DNA of 32,927 nucleotides, from NCBI GenBank assembly GCA_002284615.2, contig MU069521.1:262923-295849 (forward strand). The letters run 5' to 3'. The DNA comes from Dunaliella salina (taxonomy: Eukaryota; Chlorophyta; Chlorophyceae; Chlamydomonadales; Dunaliellaceae). This document shows positions 10,551 to 20,606 of the stretch, one piece after another; the stretch's first letter is position 1; each line of letters starts with the position of its first letter. The position numbers and the translations under genes are program-made. The notes below the pieces were generated by a model. The model worked only from the letters and a program-made list of their open reading frames with translations. It was not told the DNA's origin and did no database searches.

Positions 10551-11078
10551 CGAAGGCCCCCTTTCAGAGGCGACGCCCGAAGGGCGTTGCCTCAGGGGGC
10601 AAGCCCTATGGTTTGCCAGTTTCACAGTCCTGCTCACACCAGGCCGGTTTGGCTCACTCACTCCACCTCAGGCTCTGACATTTGGAATCCCCCGATAAAA
10701 ATTTTTTTTAGGAAGCCTGCCAAAATTTGGCGACCTCCAAGGCGTGCAGAGTTGAGACACTACAAAGGTTTTCGAAAAAGGGCGGGTCACCCTCAGCGGT
10801 NCCGGGGAGCTAGGATTGTCGATAATCAAATCATATTAATAATTCTGTCAATTCACTTGAGAACAGGGTGCGCTGGTTGGCCCAAACGGGGGTTTGACCA
10901 GGCTCCAGAGCGTCGTCCAGGGCACCTCAGCGGCTCCTCTCCCCTCGGTGGCGTTGATGCCACACCACTGCTGCACCATCAAGAGTGCGCATCCGGGGAG
11001 GGCCAGGGAAAAAAGTTCGTGGTGCCCCGCGGTTACGTGCTGTGCTGTGTCTAAAAAGTTTTAATTAAGGGGCCTTCG
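10551..11078. mobile_element. Possible inverted-repeat-bounded element
   Basis: The stretch is bounded by CGAAGGCCCC (10551-10560) and its exact complement GGGGCCTTCG (11069-11078). The outer flanks TTTTTGG and TTCTTGG are nearly identical, as expected for a short target duplication. It holds no recognisable protein. An open frame at 10587-11054 crosses an N and looks non-coding. A 10-base match could be chance, so the call is weak. Confidence 0.3.
10556..10600 (+). repeat. GC-rich nested stem-loop
   Basis: The inner stem GGCGACGCCC / GGGCGTTGCC has a GAA loop and one G-T pair. The outer stem GCCCCCT / AGGGGGC is separated from it by a small internal loop. It resembles the GC-rich palindromes scattered through volvocalean organelle genomes (known in general terms), but here it sits in LINE-rich DNA. 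Confidence 0.6.
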
Positions 11079-11244
11079 TTCTTGGCGCAATGTCAGATTC
11101 AAAACGACAAATGCACTTTTTGATATGATTAGAGGTGCTCCCTAAATAGCTGGACGATTTGGTGACGATGAGTTGTGGTCAACGGACAGCCAAGTGCAGG
11201 AAAGGAGGCAAGCAGCCCACCAGCAGGTGGGCATCAATGGAGTA

Positions 11245-11347
<103 letters not shown>

Positions 11348-11445
11348 ATGCACCCATGCATGCCTGCATGCACGTACATGCATACGTGCTCAATCAAACA
11401 AGCATAAATGCATGGGCTTCGCCAATTTTCCGCGTTGCTTGCAAC

Positions 11446-11545
11446 GCCCCCCCTTGTCTTTTCTTTCTTTTCTTTCCTTTTTCTTTTCTTCTCCTTTCTT
11501 TTCTTTATTCCTTCTCGTTTTCTTTCTTTTCTCTCTCAGGCCTAC
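11446..11545 (+). repeat. Polypyrimidine (C/T) tract
   Basis: About 100 bases almost purely C and T (TTTTCTTTC-type), ending in CTCTCTCAGG. It could act as an acceptor tract, but no coherent exon follows. Confidence 0.7.
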
Positions 11546-11748
11546 CCCTAATCGCTTGAGAGATTGGCAACTTTTCTTTAGTGCATTTCATGTATCGCGT
11601 GAGCCTTCAACTCTGTCTTTTTCCCCTTTGTCGTGACTGGTTTAGTACCAGTATGCTTGATGGATGTTGTTATGCGTTGTCCATTTTTTTTCTGACTTGT
11701 GCCTTTCTGACCATGATTGTAGTACAGCGGACTGTCTGGAAGTCTCTG

Positions 11749-14200
11749 TCCTCAAAGCAGGATTTTCAAAGGATCCATGCATGTTAGAGGTTGGAAGAGA
11801 GAAAAAGGGCCTTCTAGTCCGAAAAGGCTTTGGCCCAAGAAGGCAGACCAGGGGATTAAAAATTGCTTGCGGCAACAGGAAACGGAGGAGAGCAGGCCAT
11901 AATGTTACGATGGCTACAATGTCTTGGGACCTTCAGTCAGAGCGTTTGGCTGATCAGTCTGTGACTGGTTAGGTTACAATGTCTTGGGGACCTTCAGCCA
12001 AGTTGTTCGGCCAATCAGTCTGTGACTGGCCTACTACGCCAGTTGAAAACAAATACATGAGCTTATAAGCTTCTGATTAGAAATGTGATGAAAGAGTTTT
12101 GTCCTTCTGGAAAAGAAAATAGAAGACCAAGGTTGCGGTGACATGTTGCACAGATTTCAGATTTCAGATTTAAATGAGATGACCTTCAGCCAGATTGTTC
12201 GACTGATCGGCCTGTGACTGGATTTAGATTAAGATTTAGATTTAGATTTACATTTGGGGACCTTCAGCCAGATTGTTCGACTGATCGGCCTGTGACTGGT
12301 CCTCGCCAGCCAACATAGTATCCATAAGCTCAGAAATAAACAAATAAAGCTTGTTGTTGTGTTGCAAGAGAAAATCCTGCACACCCTGGACACTACCTTC
12401 CTGTAAATAAGGTTGTTCCATTGAAAAAACACCTGAGAAGCAGTTGAACAGGTAAGCATACTTTCTCCTCAAATCACAAACAGCTGCGTTACTGCACGTC
12501 AAAAGGGCATGGACTTCATCCTGAATCTCAGCACTAGAGCAGCAATCACACACGAGAGAGTTTCGAGAATCCCAAGCCGCTGTCTCTACCTTCAACCTGT
12601 GTGCCCTAAGTCTGAATCGGCTAACATTCCTTATGGCATGTTGAGACAGATCCAAATGCATGTGTCTCGGTAAACAAAGTTTGATAGGTTGCCAATTTAC
12701 TGTAAGTCTCCCGAGGGTTTATTCCCAGAACATCTCTCCACACTGCCCGCAACCTGTGCCTTAGGTCAGCAGTGAACTCTTGAATAAAAATAGGTGTACA
12801 CTGCCGCACAGCTTCAACACAGGAATCACAGCGCCGCAATCCTTGAAAGGCATCTAAAACTTGAGCAGTCCAGCAAGAAGGCTCACGGGAATGAATGTTC
12901 AGATCCGCTTTCAGCACGCTTCTCAGCGTCTNGCTATTGGACCTGAGCATGCTATTATAAAATTTAACAACAGATCTGAACCAATAAAACTGGAGCGGCT
13001 CATGACCACACTCCCGCAAAACAGCCCAGTTTGGAGTGGTACGTTTGACACCCAGCGTGCTTTTTAGATAACTCATGTGCCGCACTTGCAGGTCACTCGC
13101 AAACTCCTTGCCCTCTTTAATGTACTCAGTTCCCCACACCTGCCCTGCATACAGTCCAGCCGGAACCACATACGTCTTCCCAAGCCACAGAGAGACATAT
13201 GGCCTATTTGCCAGAGAGTGCTCACGAACAAATTGACGGACCCGATAAGTAGACGCCATGAACGGACCAGTAGCATGCTCAGAGGACTTGGTCATGCTCA
13301 TGCGCTTGTGAAACATCATACCGAGGTACTTGAAAGACTCCTTGTGTGCCAGTGGCACCCCCCCAACATGAAAAAACAGGCAGATCTGACCCTGAGGAAT
13401 TAAAGTGAACTACCTCCGACTTAGCGGTGTTGATGATTAAGTGCTTCCGCTGAGCATACGCATGTAAGCGGTTCAGCATGGCCTGCAAAGTATGAGGATC
13501 ATTGGCCATCAGAGTCGGGTCATCAGCGTACAACATGTGCGTCACATGGAACTCAGCTGTACCCGTGACAGCGCCTTGCACCCTTTCCGCAATTGCATCA
13601 ATGTCATTCACATACAAAGAAAAAAACAGAGGGAATAAAGGATACATGTTGCACACAAGGTTCACTTTGAGAGAACTGGCTACTTGTTGAAAGAGTTCAG
13701 AACACTTCCTAACTTTTGCTTCTGCCAGCATGTGGCAGGCACATGATAAGCAACCCCTATTCAGCACTCCTCAACGCTTACCCGCACTTTTGCTACAAGC
13801 TCGGGACCATTCCAAAAGATGAACTTAAAAATGACAAACCCCAATCCTGGGTCAGCCAGGAAACTGCCCTCCCCCAATATAACTGGGATTTACAAGTAAT
13901 TGCAGTCTGGAATCCAGCTGCAAGAGTCCACCTGAACAACCAGAACCATAACTGGCTTCGGAATCTAGCCAATGCCATCCAAGGGGCCAAGGGGTTTCCT
14001 TGTCATGTAACTAACGACCCCATCCAAAATGCAAGGCATAAAGTGATGCCTGGATTAGGGAAGTGTGAAAAACGTCCTCTTGATACAAAACAGGTTTCTC
14101 ATGGTTCCCAAAGCTCCACCCCACGCAACATCCAAACTCCCTGCCAGTCAAATCCCAGCCTCCAACTTAAAGTCACAGATTGGAAGTCTTGGGCCTACAC
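11749..14200. repeat. Composite repeat locus, copy B
   Basis: Paralogue of 6879-9078. It comprises the shared block 11749-11901, a LINE 3' terminus (11902-12140, with an extra 62-base repeat of the terminus at 11970-12032), LINE B (12153-13643), the rest of the older LINE fragment (13656-13764) and the plus-strand LINE start. It preserves AGAGCAGGCCATA uninterrupted at 11889-11901. Confidence 0.75.
12153..13643 (-). mobile_element. LINE B, 5'-truncated non-LTR retrotransposon with RT
   Basis: Three overlapping minus-strand frames give one protein. The C-terminal half of an RT comes first (FSLYVNDIDA, LYADD at about 13520, NTAKSEVVHFNSSG), then FKYLGMMFHKRMS, LWLGKTYVVPAGLYAGQVWG, RECGHEPLQFYWFR and the Cys/His knuckle CDCCSSAEIQDEVHALLTC. 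Frameshifts near 13350 and 12650 break it; base 12932 is an N. It is flanked by ACATGTTGCACA (12141-12152, 13644-13655), and the empty site is at 8519-8530. The tail is (GATTTA)n-like, and the terminal ~50 bases of the 3' end are present twice. YADD is intact, but RT motifs upstream of the truncation are missing, so it is inactive. Confidence 0.88.
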
Positions 14201-15421
14201 AGACGGCAGTTGCAAGGTCCAGAATGGTGCCCCAGTAATAGGGGCTACCATCCGAATAGTAATAAAGTGAACATGGTTGACCCTAATGGTGATGGTATTA
14301 CCAACAACGTAGGGAGAGCGGAACTGGCTGCCATTTCAGCTGCGCTCACTCAAGATCACAAAGCTATTGCCACAGATAGCCTGACCTCTCTCTTCCAATC
14401 CAGGAAGCAAATCCTATACCCAGAGAAAAATAGACAACATGTGCAAAGAGATGTTTTGAAAATTATCGCGAACCTTGCCCGGACGTCTCAAGATCACATA
14501 CATTTCTACAAAGTCAAGGCCCATGCTGGAATAGCAGGGAATGAATGCGCAGATCAAATTGCCAAATACCAAGCCACCTTCAAAAATTGTAAACTGCATG
14601 ATATTGGAGTCTCTAGCGCTGGCCCTGGAGGAAGCCCCTTCCACAATTCCACCTGGCTTGCTCAGGAAGAGACAGAACCGAGGCCTTCTCGATCTCACCC
14701 TTCTTTCCCACGTTTCAAGTACCTCCCAGACCTTAAAATGCTCTGAAATCCCATATGCATGCCAAGCACAAGCTAGGCTATGCTAACCGGAAGACAGGTT
14801 ACTACACCTACTACCAGAACTTCAAGCAAGTTGCTTCCACATGTGAACAAGAAAATTAGCAATGCCTTTTGGAGCATGCCTCGTATCTCAACCAAAACAC
14901 TGCTTTCCAATGTCGCACTGCTTTCCAATATTGCACAGGCACACTATACAACCAGAAACACGCAGTTAGATTTATAAGGTCCACCAGCCTCACATGCCCC
15001 CTTCCTGATTGCCATCACATAAATAGCGCTCTCCACATCCTTTCTGGCTGCCAATGCCCCGTTACACGTAACATGGTGACTGAACGTCACAATATTGCTT
15101 GCAGGATGATTTTGAAAGAGATCAGTGGAGGCTCTTATGGGGCCAATCTCGTGCAGGTGGATGCAGGCAACTCAGACCGTGTAGCCCAACATAACCTGCA
15201 CGTCCCTGAGCATGTCACTAATTGTACCATACCTCCCTATCTCTTCAAGCAAAACATTCCTGAGCATGCTAGACGCAGCTCCAGCCGCCCTGATGCTATC
15301 TTGGTCACTCCCCACCCCACTAACGCAAACAGGACAACCTTTCCACCCTCACACCGGGTGCTGCGCAGTCTGACAAATAGCAGAGAGGTAACGAGAAATA
15401 CAAATCGGGCAAGACAACCCC
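13765..15421 (+). mobile_element. Plus-strand LINE fragment with RNase H and nuclease-like tail
   Basis: The frame 13716-14270 carries the connection region and begins RNase H with WAYTDGSC (first Asp). A frameshift near 14240-14260 moves the rest to 14180-14746: GRAELAAI (Glu), IATDS (Asp), VKAHAGIAGNECADQIAK (His/Asp). The RNase H catalytic set is therefore visible but split. Downstream are a knuckle (CPLPDCHHINSALHILSGCQC at about 14995-15060), TERHNIACRMILKEI and SRPDAILVTPHP (about 15276-15315), the first half of a PD-(D/E)xK-like tail. The tail breaks at about 15421, before any E-x-K. Confidence 0.75.
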
Positions 15422-17130
15422 ATGAACACTTCCTCCTTGAAACTCTTATCACTAGGGCTGAGAATGATACTCAGAGGAAAGGAAATGGTTTCACAACTCC
15501 ATCCTAGGCAGCTGCTCCTTCCAGGAATGTATCCAATCCCTCACAAATAATAAGACCCCAGGACCAGACGGCATAGCCAATGAGCTACTCAAACACCTGC
15601 CGCATGAATACAAGGTTTCCATCCACAAACTCTTCACCGTTATGTGGGCAACGGGCATCACCCCCAAAGCTTGGAAAAAGAGTGATACCATTCTTATCTT
15701 TAGAAAAAGGCCCTGAAAAGGACATCACATCCTATCGACCTATTGGCCTGGCCAACATTCACTATAAACTCCCTCCTGAGCTCTAGGCGAGCGGGGTTCC
15801 GGAAACACAGACACCATACACCAACTCCAAAACTTAATCATGACCCTTGAAGATTCCAAACTTTTCAATGAAGATGTGTGTGCTATAGTTGTTGGCTTTA
15901 CCTCTGCCTTCAACGCAATAGACCATGACACACTACTTTGGATCATGTATGATCTCGGCTTCCCCACCAATGCCATTGACACAGTCAAGAACGTTTACCA
16001 GGAGGCCCACACCAGAGTCCGTTTAGCTACTGGTCAATATTCCCAAGACATCCCCATAGAAAGGGGGGCCATTCAGGGGAACACCCTCTCCCCCTTCCTG
16101 CTCCTCATGTACATGGAACCCCTGCTGCACTGGTTCCATGCTGGCGGGCGGGGGTACGAATGTGAGTGCCTTAACAAAAGCCCACAGACTTTGGAACAGA
16201 AAGTCCAGAACAAAATCAGCAGTGGGGCATTTGAAGAGGACCTCATCTGCATCATAGGCACATATGCTAGCCTGCGTATTCAAGCCAAGAAATTAGCCTC
16301 TCTGCTGATCGAGCCCACCTCATCATCTTTGGTTCAAAAACAAAGGTGACATGCAACCTTCTTAGCCCACAAACAATGCAAATTAGGGGAAATATGTGTG
16401 TGGCAGAATTTGCTCGATGTCAACTCAAAGACATTGGTCCAGGGCAAGCCAGCTCAATTCATCTGCCCCGGGGATCAATTTACTTACCTTGGTGTTGAAG
16501 TCACCACGACATTAGACTGGAAACCCAGCTTACCAAAATGAAGGAGAAGCTCAACAAAAAACTGGCAAATTTGACTTGCTCTTTTGCCACACCCCGGCAA
16601 ACAATGCTTTCATCCTTACTGCCATCATTCCCAGCATGGCGTATGCCTTTCCAGTAACACCCTGCACTGAGAATGACCTTGCATGCTGGGACACACGTGT
16701 CCTCAACACTATCAAAGAGAGGTACAAGCTCTGGCATAGCACTGCCGCAGCCATCCTACGCGAAGACAAAACTAACTATGGCCTTGGTTGTACACCCACT
16801 GCAGTAAAATATAATGCAAGGTGTGCAACAGCCCTCACCAGCAGCCTCAATAACACTGGCAGGCACGGCAGGGTCACCAAGCCAATACTGGAATCTCAAA
16901 TCCACCAACTGTGGCACTACGTACTCAGGAGCATCAACCCATATCATCAAACCTTCAGGTTCATCCTCAAGCAATTACCCTGCATGCTCCGTTATAGGCA
17001 ATACCTCTGCATCAACAACAGCGCTCTCGACATCTCTTATCAGGAGCACCCTACCTTCTCCAGCATAACTCCCATGATAAAAGTACTTTCATTGAAAGTT
17101 TCAATGCCAAAGCAACCCACCCTTAATTAG
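15422..17130 (+). mobile_element. Plus-strand LINE RT fragment, inactive
   Basis: Reads ETLITRAENDTQRK, then NNKTPGPDGIANELLKHLP and DITSYRPIGLANIHYKL (RT fingers, with a frameshift near 15710). FTSAFNAIDHDTLL and IPIERGAIQGNTLSPFLLL follow, then a connection region (16576-17130: IPSMAYAFPVTPC, KERYKLWHSTAAAILREDK). Two catalytic sites are destroyed. The usual Asp before FTSAFN is Gly (about 15894), and the YADD box reads FEED (16231-16242). In the full element this part should precede the RNase H part, so here two partial copies lie head to tail. Confidence 0.82.
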
Positions 17131-17379
17131 CCTGTCACTGAACCTATAAAGCCTGCAGTCATAAACTCTTGATTGTTTGTCATTATGGCTACTGGCAATG
17201 GTCCCCAGAATGTCAGCATAAGCAGAGTTCCCAAGGAGTGGTGCACCACCCATCGAGATAATAACTTTCGCTGTAGTTTCCTCATCCACAACAAAATTAA
17301 TTTGAGAATCGGGTTCTTTAAATGAGAATCGGATGGGGAATGTTGCTGAATTACAATCGTGCCCCCACAATGTCCCCAC
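17101..17379 (-). CDS. Unidentified minus-strand ORF, 92 codons
   Basis: Not recognised. The frame has a mixed, protein-like composition (INFVVDEETTAKVIISMGG, NSAYADILGTIASSHNDK, RVYDCRLYRFSD) without low complexity. It lies between the LINE RT fragment and the next gene. It may be an exon (an acceptor-like ATTCAG lies upstream on that strand, but in another frame), a gene relic or chance. Confidence 0.2.
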   Translation of the reverse strand: MGTLWGHDCNSATFPIRFSFKEPDSQINFVVDEETTAKVIISMGGAPLLGNSAYADILGTIASSHNDKQSRVYDCRLYRFSDRLIKGGLLWH

Positions 17380-17538
17380 TCCACAATGTGAGCTCCCCTT
17401 TTAAGGCTCTCCTACATCACACACCTAGGCAGCACTGGCTACCACGATGCAAACCCCTCAGTTCCAGGAGGTTCAGCAGCTTGCACACCCAGACAACGGC
17501 AACACTCGTCACACCCTCACGTACATTGGCCTGCTCAG

Positions 17539-19308
17539 CCAGCGAGGAGGGCAGTAGCAACACATCAAAGCGTGGACCTGCCAACAGCTCTCAACATGGC
17601 ATCAAACAGCCTAATGAGCAGAGACCAGGTTTGTGTCATCATTTTAGACCAAGTTGACTGAGATGTGCGTGTCAAGCTAGGCCCTCTTGTGTCTGAGCAC
17701 CGATTGTCATCCATGCAACCATGGAACCTTGCTGGGCAAGGTTGAGCCATGTTTTTCACCAGGCATGCCTGCACCTGCGTTTCATCTCATTACCTCACCA
17801 ATGGTTGCCCGCACTGTTGATTGCCAGGCGCACATAACAGAAGCTCAGTCAAGGAGCAAGGCTCAGCGACCAAAGAGGAGGGCCAAAGAGGACGTAGCTC
17901 AGCACAGCAACATGGTGTTCAGGGAGAGCAGAGCCAAAAGGGGAGCAAGGGGCCTGGAGGTAAGTGAGCATGTGCTGCCGAGCAACACTGAAATGCCTGA
18001 GTATTTCATGCTGCTTGAGCAGCATGCATGCAATCATGCAATCAAAGAGGACGTCAGGAAGGGTAAACGATTCACGCTTTTGGCTGTGTGCAGCGTGACT
18101 CCTTTACATACCATGGCAGTGGAAACCATTGTTGTTGTTACTCAAGCTTCTCCATGATGTGCTGCGGCACAGACCATGCAATGATTGCACGTGTGCTTTT
18201 TACCTGAGAAATGTTGCACAGAGAGAAACCTTCATGGCACTCGTTTCTTTTGTTTTAGGTATTTGTCTTTCAAGGACTAGGGTGCTTCATCGTTCATGAT
18301 GTGAGATGACAGCATCAGTGTGGCCTGGTTCCTCTCTTCTTTGTTGAATTCATGCGCAGGCAACCGTGCCAAGCACCGTCTAGATGGTGCAGGGGAGCAG
18401 AGCATTGCTCCGCAAAGAAGCAGCAGGAGGCAATGGCGGAGTGGGCAGCAAGGTATGCTACTGCCAAGAGGGTGCACACAGTTCAACTGAGACTTGACGT
18501 GGCACAGCTTGAGTGTGCTCGTGCAGCATGAGTGTGCTCATGCAGCATGAGTATGCTTTTCGGCATGAGCGTGCTTGTACAGCGCACGTGTGCGTGTACA
18601 GCATGAGTGTGCTTGTGCAGTATGAGTGTATTAGGACAGCACGAGTGTGCTTGTACAACATGAGTGTGCTTGTAAAGCATGAGTTTGCTTGTGGAGCATG
18701 AGTGTGCTTGTGCACTGCACATTGTGCAGCATGGGCATGCTTGTGCAGCACAAGAGTGCTTGTGAAGCACGAGTGAGCTAGTGCAGCATGAGCGTGCTTG
18801 TCTGCATTAAAGTCCAGTACTTTGCTGCGCCACCATCAAGCACCCTATGGGAACTTTATCAGTACTCATGCTTCAAGCTGTAACACGTCAAGTCAAACTT
18901 GCTAAAGTTTATGCTTGAATATATACCTAGCCATGACATTCACACTTCACGGGTCACGCTTGAGAATTGAACCTTGAACAATCTCCAGTGGTGTGGAATT
19001 GATCAAATTCTGAGCGTCAATCTGTTGTAAAAGTGCTTTAACACTGAAATTTTCACCCTTCCTTCTTCAAGGGCGCAGTATTCAGCAAGGGGCAAAAGCA
19101 CTCCCAGGGTGGTCCAGAATCTGTGTTGATGGGTCTTCTTGAAGCAAATCAAACATGACAACTTTACTTGTTTCCGAGTTCCTTTGGCCCATCAGGTATT
19201 TTCATATCAGCACGTCTAAGTTCCCTCCTCTCATTTTCCTACCAGGCTCAGAGGTTGGCAACAAAAGGACCAGAGAGGGCATGTCACCACCCAGCAGCAG
19301 CACCAGGA

Positions 19309-19345
<37 letters not shown>

Positions 19346-19389
19346 GAGCAACAGCAAGCGCCCAAAAACAAGAAAGACTTCAGACAAAG
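17539..19389 (+). CDS. Basic Ser/Arg-rich protein of unknown function, partial
   Basis: Four exons fit one model: 17539-17628, 17828-17959, 18360-18452, 19246-19389. Each is bounded by AG and GT, enters and leaves in phase 1, and is open (29, 43, 30 and 47 whole codons). This regularity is unlikely by chance. The product is low in hydrophobic residues and rich in Ser, Gly, Gln, Lys and Arg: SEEGSSNTSKRGPANSSQHG; RSSVKEQGSATKEEGQRGRS; GNRAKHRLDGAGEQS; GNKRTREGMSPPSSSTRR then a Ser run from an AGC repeat, then KRPKTRKTSDK. It looks disordered and possibly nuclear (basic clusters). Upstream exons and the start are not found. Downstream, 19843-19958 (phase 1, ends TGA, TGTAA directly after) or its diverged copy 19649-19716 could be the terminal exon. 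Function unknown. Confidence 0.5.
18503..18811 (+). repeat. 19-bp minisatellite, about 16 units
   Basis: Units like GCATGAGTGTGCTTGTRCA repeat with drift from 18503 to about 18811, inside the third intron of the Ser/Arg-rich gene. Because 19 is not a multiple of three, open frames through it on both strands are artefacts. There are no spacers, so it is not CRISPR. Confidence 0.85.
19311..19340 (+). repeat. (AGC)10 coding trinucleotide repeat
   Basis: Ten AGC units inside the last confirmed exon encode a Ser run in the chosen frame. Confidence 0.85.
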
Positions 19390-19574
19390 GTTGTTTTTTT
19401 TTCTGAAAACACTAAGTTCAGTTCATAGTGCAGACATTTGTTCCTCTCAAGGTGAGGTCTGGCATCCTTGCCTCGTCGATGCCAATTCGCATCATTGAGT
19501 CATGTTGGGTGCAGAGTGTGCTTGCAAACAGGGTCAAATGGTGAATAATTCTTTCAGGCAGGCTTACAGGTTGA

Positions 19575-19958
19575 GGCTTTCAAAGAGAAGTGAAACGGTC
19601 GTTGTAATGTGACAAGAAGCTGTTGACTGTACAGGGTTTCCCCATCAGCCAACAAGATGTTGCGATTGAGTGAACTGAAATCTTGGGTGTCGGGAAAGTG
19701 CAGCGCACCAGCATAGCTCCAATACCTGGAAGCGTAATCCATTGATTCAAAGGTAACTGAGGCCCTCGAAGAGGTGTAAAACAAATATTGTGATGTGTCA
19801 AAGAGCTGTTTTCTGTTTACTGAAAGGGGCTGCCCCAATCAGCCAACAAGACATGGCGCATGAGTGAAAATGGTATCTTTGGTGGTGGAGAAGTGCAGCG
19901 CATCAACACGTCTTTTAACATCTCGATGCAATGGAGTCAGTGCTTCATCAAGGGTTGA
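19575..19958 (+). repeat. Diverged tandem duplication with two candidate terminal exons
   Basis: Two ~195-base units share 'ATCAGCCAACAAGA' (19644 and 19838), 'GTGCAGCGCA' and flanking text. Each contains ATCAG|CCAACAAG, an acceptor that opens a phase-1 exon: 19649-19716 (21 codons, TAG) and 19843-19958 (37 codons, TGA). They may be alternative last exons of the upstream gene, one probably decayed. Confidence 0.5.
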
Positions 19959-20208
19959 TGTAAGCCGTCCCCATAGCTGGCTCACCATAAGTATGGCCAA
20001 TCGTGTTTAAAAGTTCCAAATCCACCTCCGCGCATGCCGTGGGCATATCAATCAATTTCTAGTCCCAAGCATTGAGTTTCCGTGGAAAGTTGTCATGTGG
20101 AGGTGTTTGGTGTGGCTCTGGGGCTGGTTTGCGCCCATGTCGGCAAAACATGGTGGATTTTGGAACTTGACAAAATGACCAGCACTCCCGGACTTCAGCT
20201 TCTGTTTG

Positions 20209-20256
20209 NNNNTNNAAANNNGNNGNGNNGTNNGNNNNNGGGGGGGGGGGGGGGGG
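20209..20256. other. Assembly-ambiguous patch (N's and G-run)
   Basis: A mixture of N and scattered called bases precedes a run of about 17 G. It is low-quality consensus rather than biological sequence; frames across it are meaningless. Confidence 0.85.
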
Positions 20257-20561
20257 ACCTTGGGAGAGCGTGCTGGTGGTTGACTCATGGGAACGGGTGT
20301 GCATGTCATTCCCTGGCATCCTGGGCATCTCCCCAGCTGCTGCCCAGCATGATGTGTCCGCAGGGTTTTAAGCTAATGCCAAGCTACTAGTACACTGCGG
20401 CTATAGGATCCTTAGAAGTAGCAGGAGAGTGATCGCAGTCAGGAGGGTCTTGTTCCTGTAAATTTTGGACGGCACGTGTCAACCTGTGTAAGAACAATAT
20501 ATTATATTCAGAATCCTTAGCTCAAGAGCTATCGATTGGTATATATATGGGTCCAATTGGG

Positions 20562-20606
20562 TTGGGGGAGGGGGGGGGGCCTTAAAAGGGGGGGTCGAGT
20601 TTTTGG
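20562..20606 (+). repeat. G-tract cluster (G-quadruplex-like)
   Basis: Several runs of 5-10 G occur near 20562-20606, again near 20719-20728 and at 21090-21121. They could form G-quadruplexes; they also coincide with poor sequence quality nearby. Confidence 0.5.

Noticed and set aside
10587..11054. 155-codon plus-strand frame
   Set aside because: Crosses an N, has no domain, and lies in the inverted-repeat unit; composition is not coding-like.
18458..18770. Minus-strand frames of 95-97 codons
   Set aside because: Produced by the 19-bp minisatellite in two frames at once.
18503..18811. CRISPR-like array
   Set aside because: Direct units abut with no spacers, and the genome is eukaryotic.
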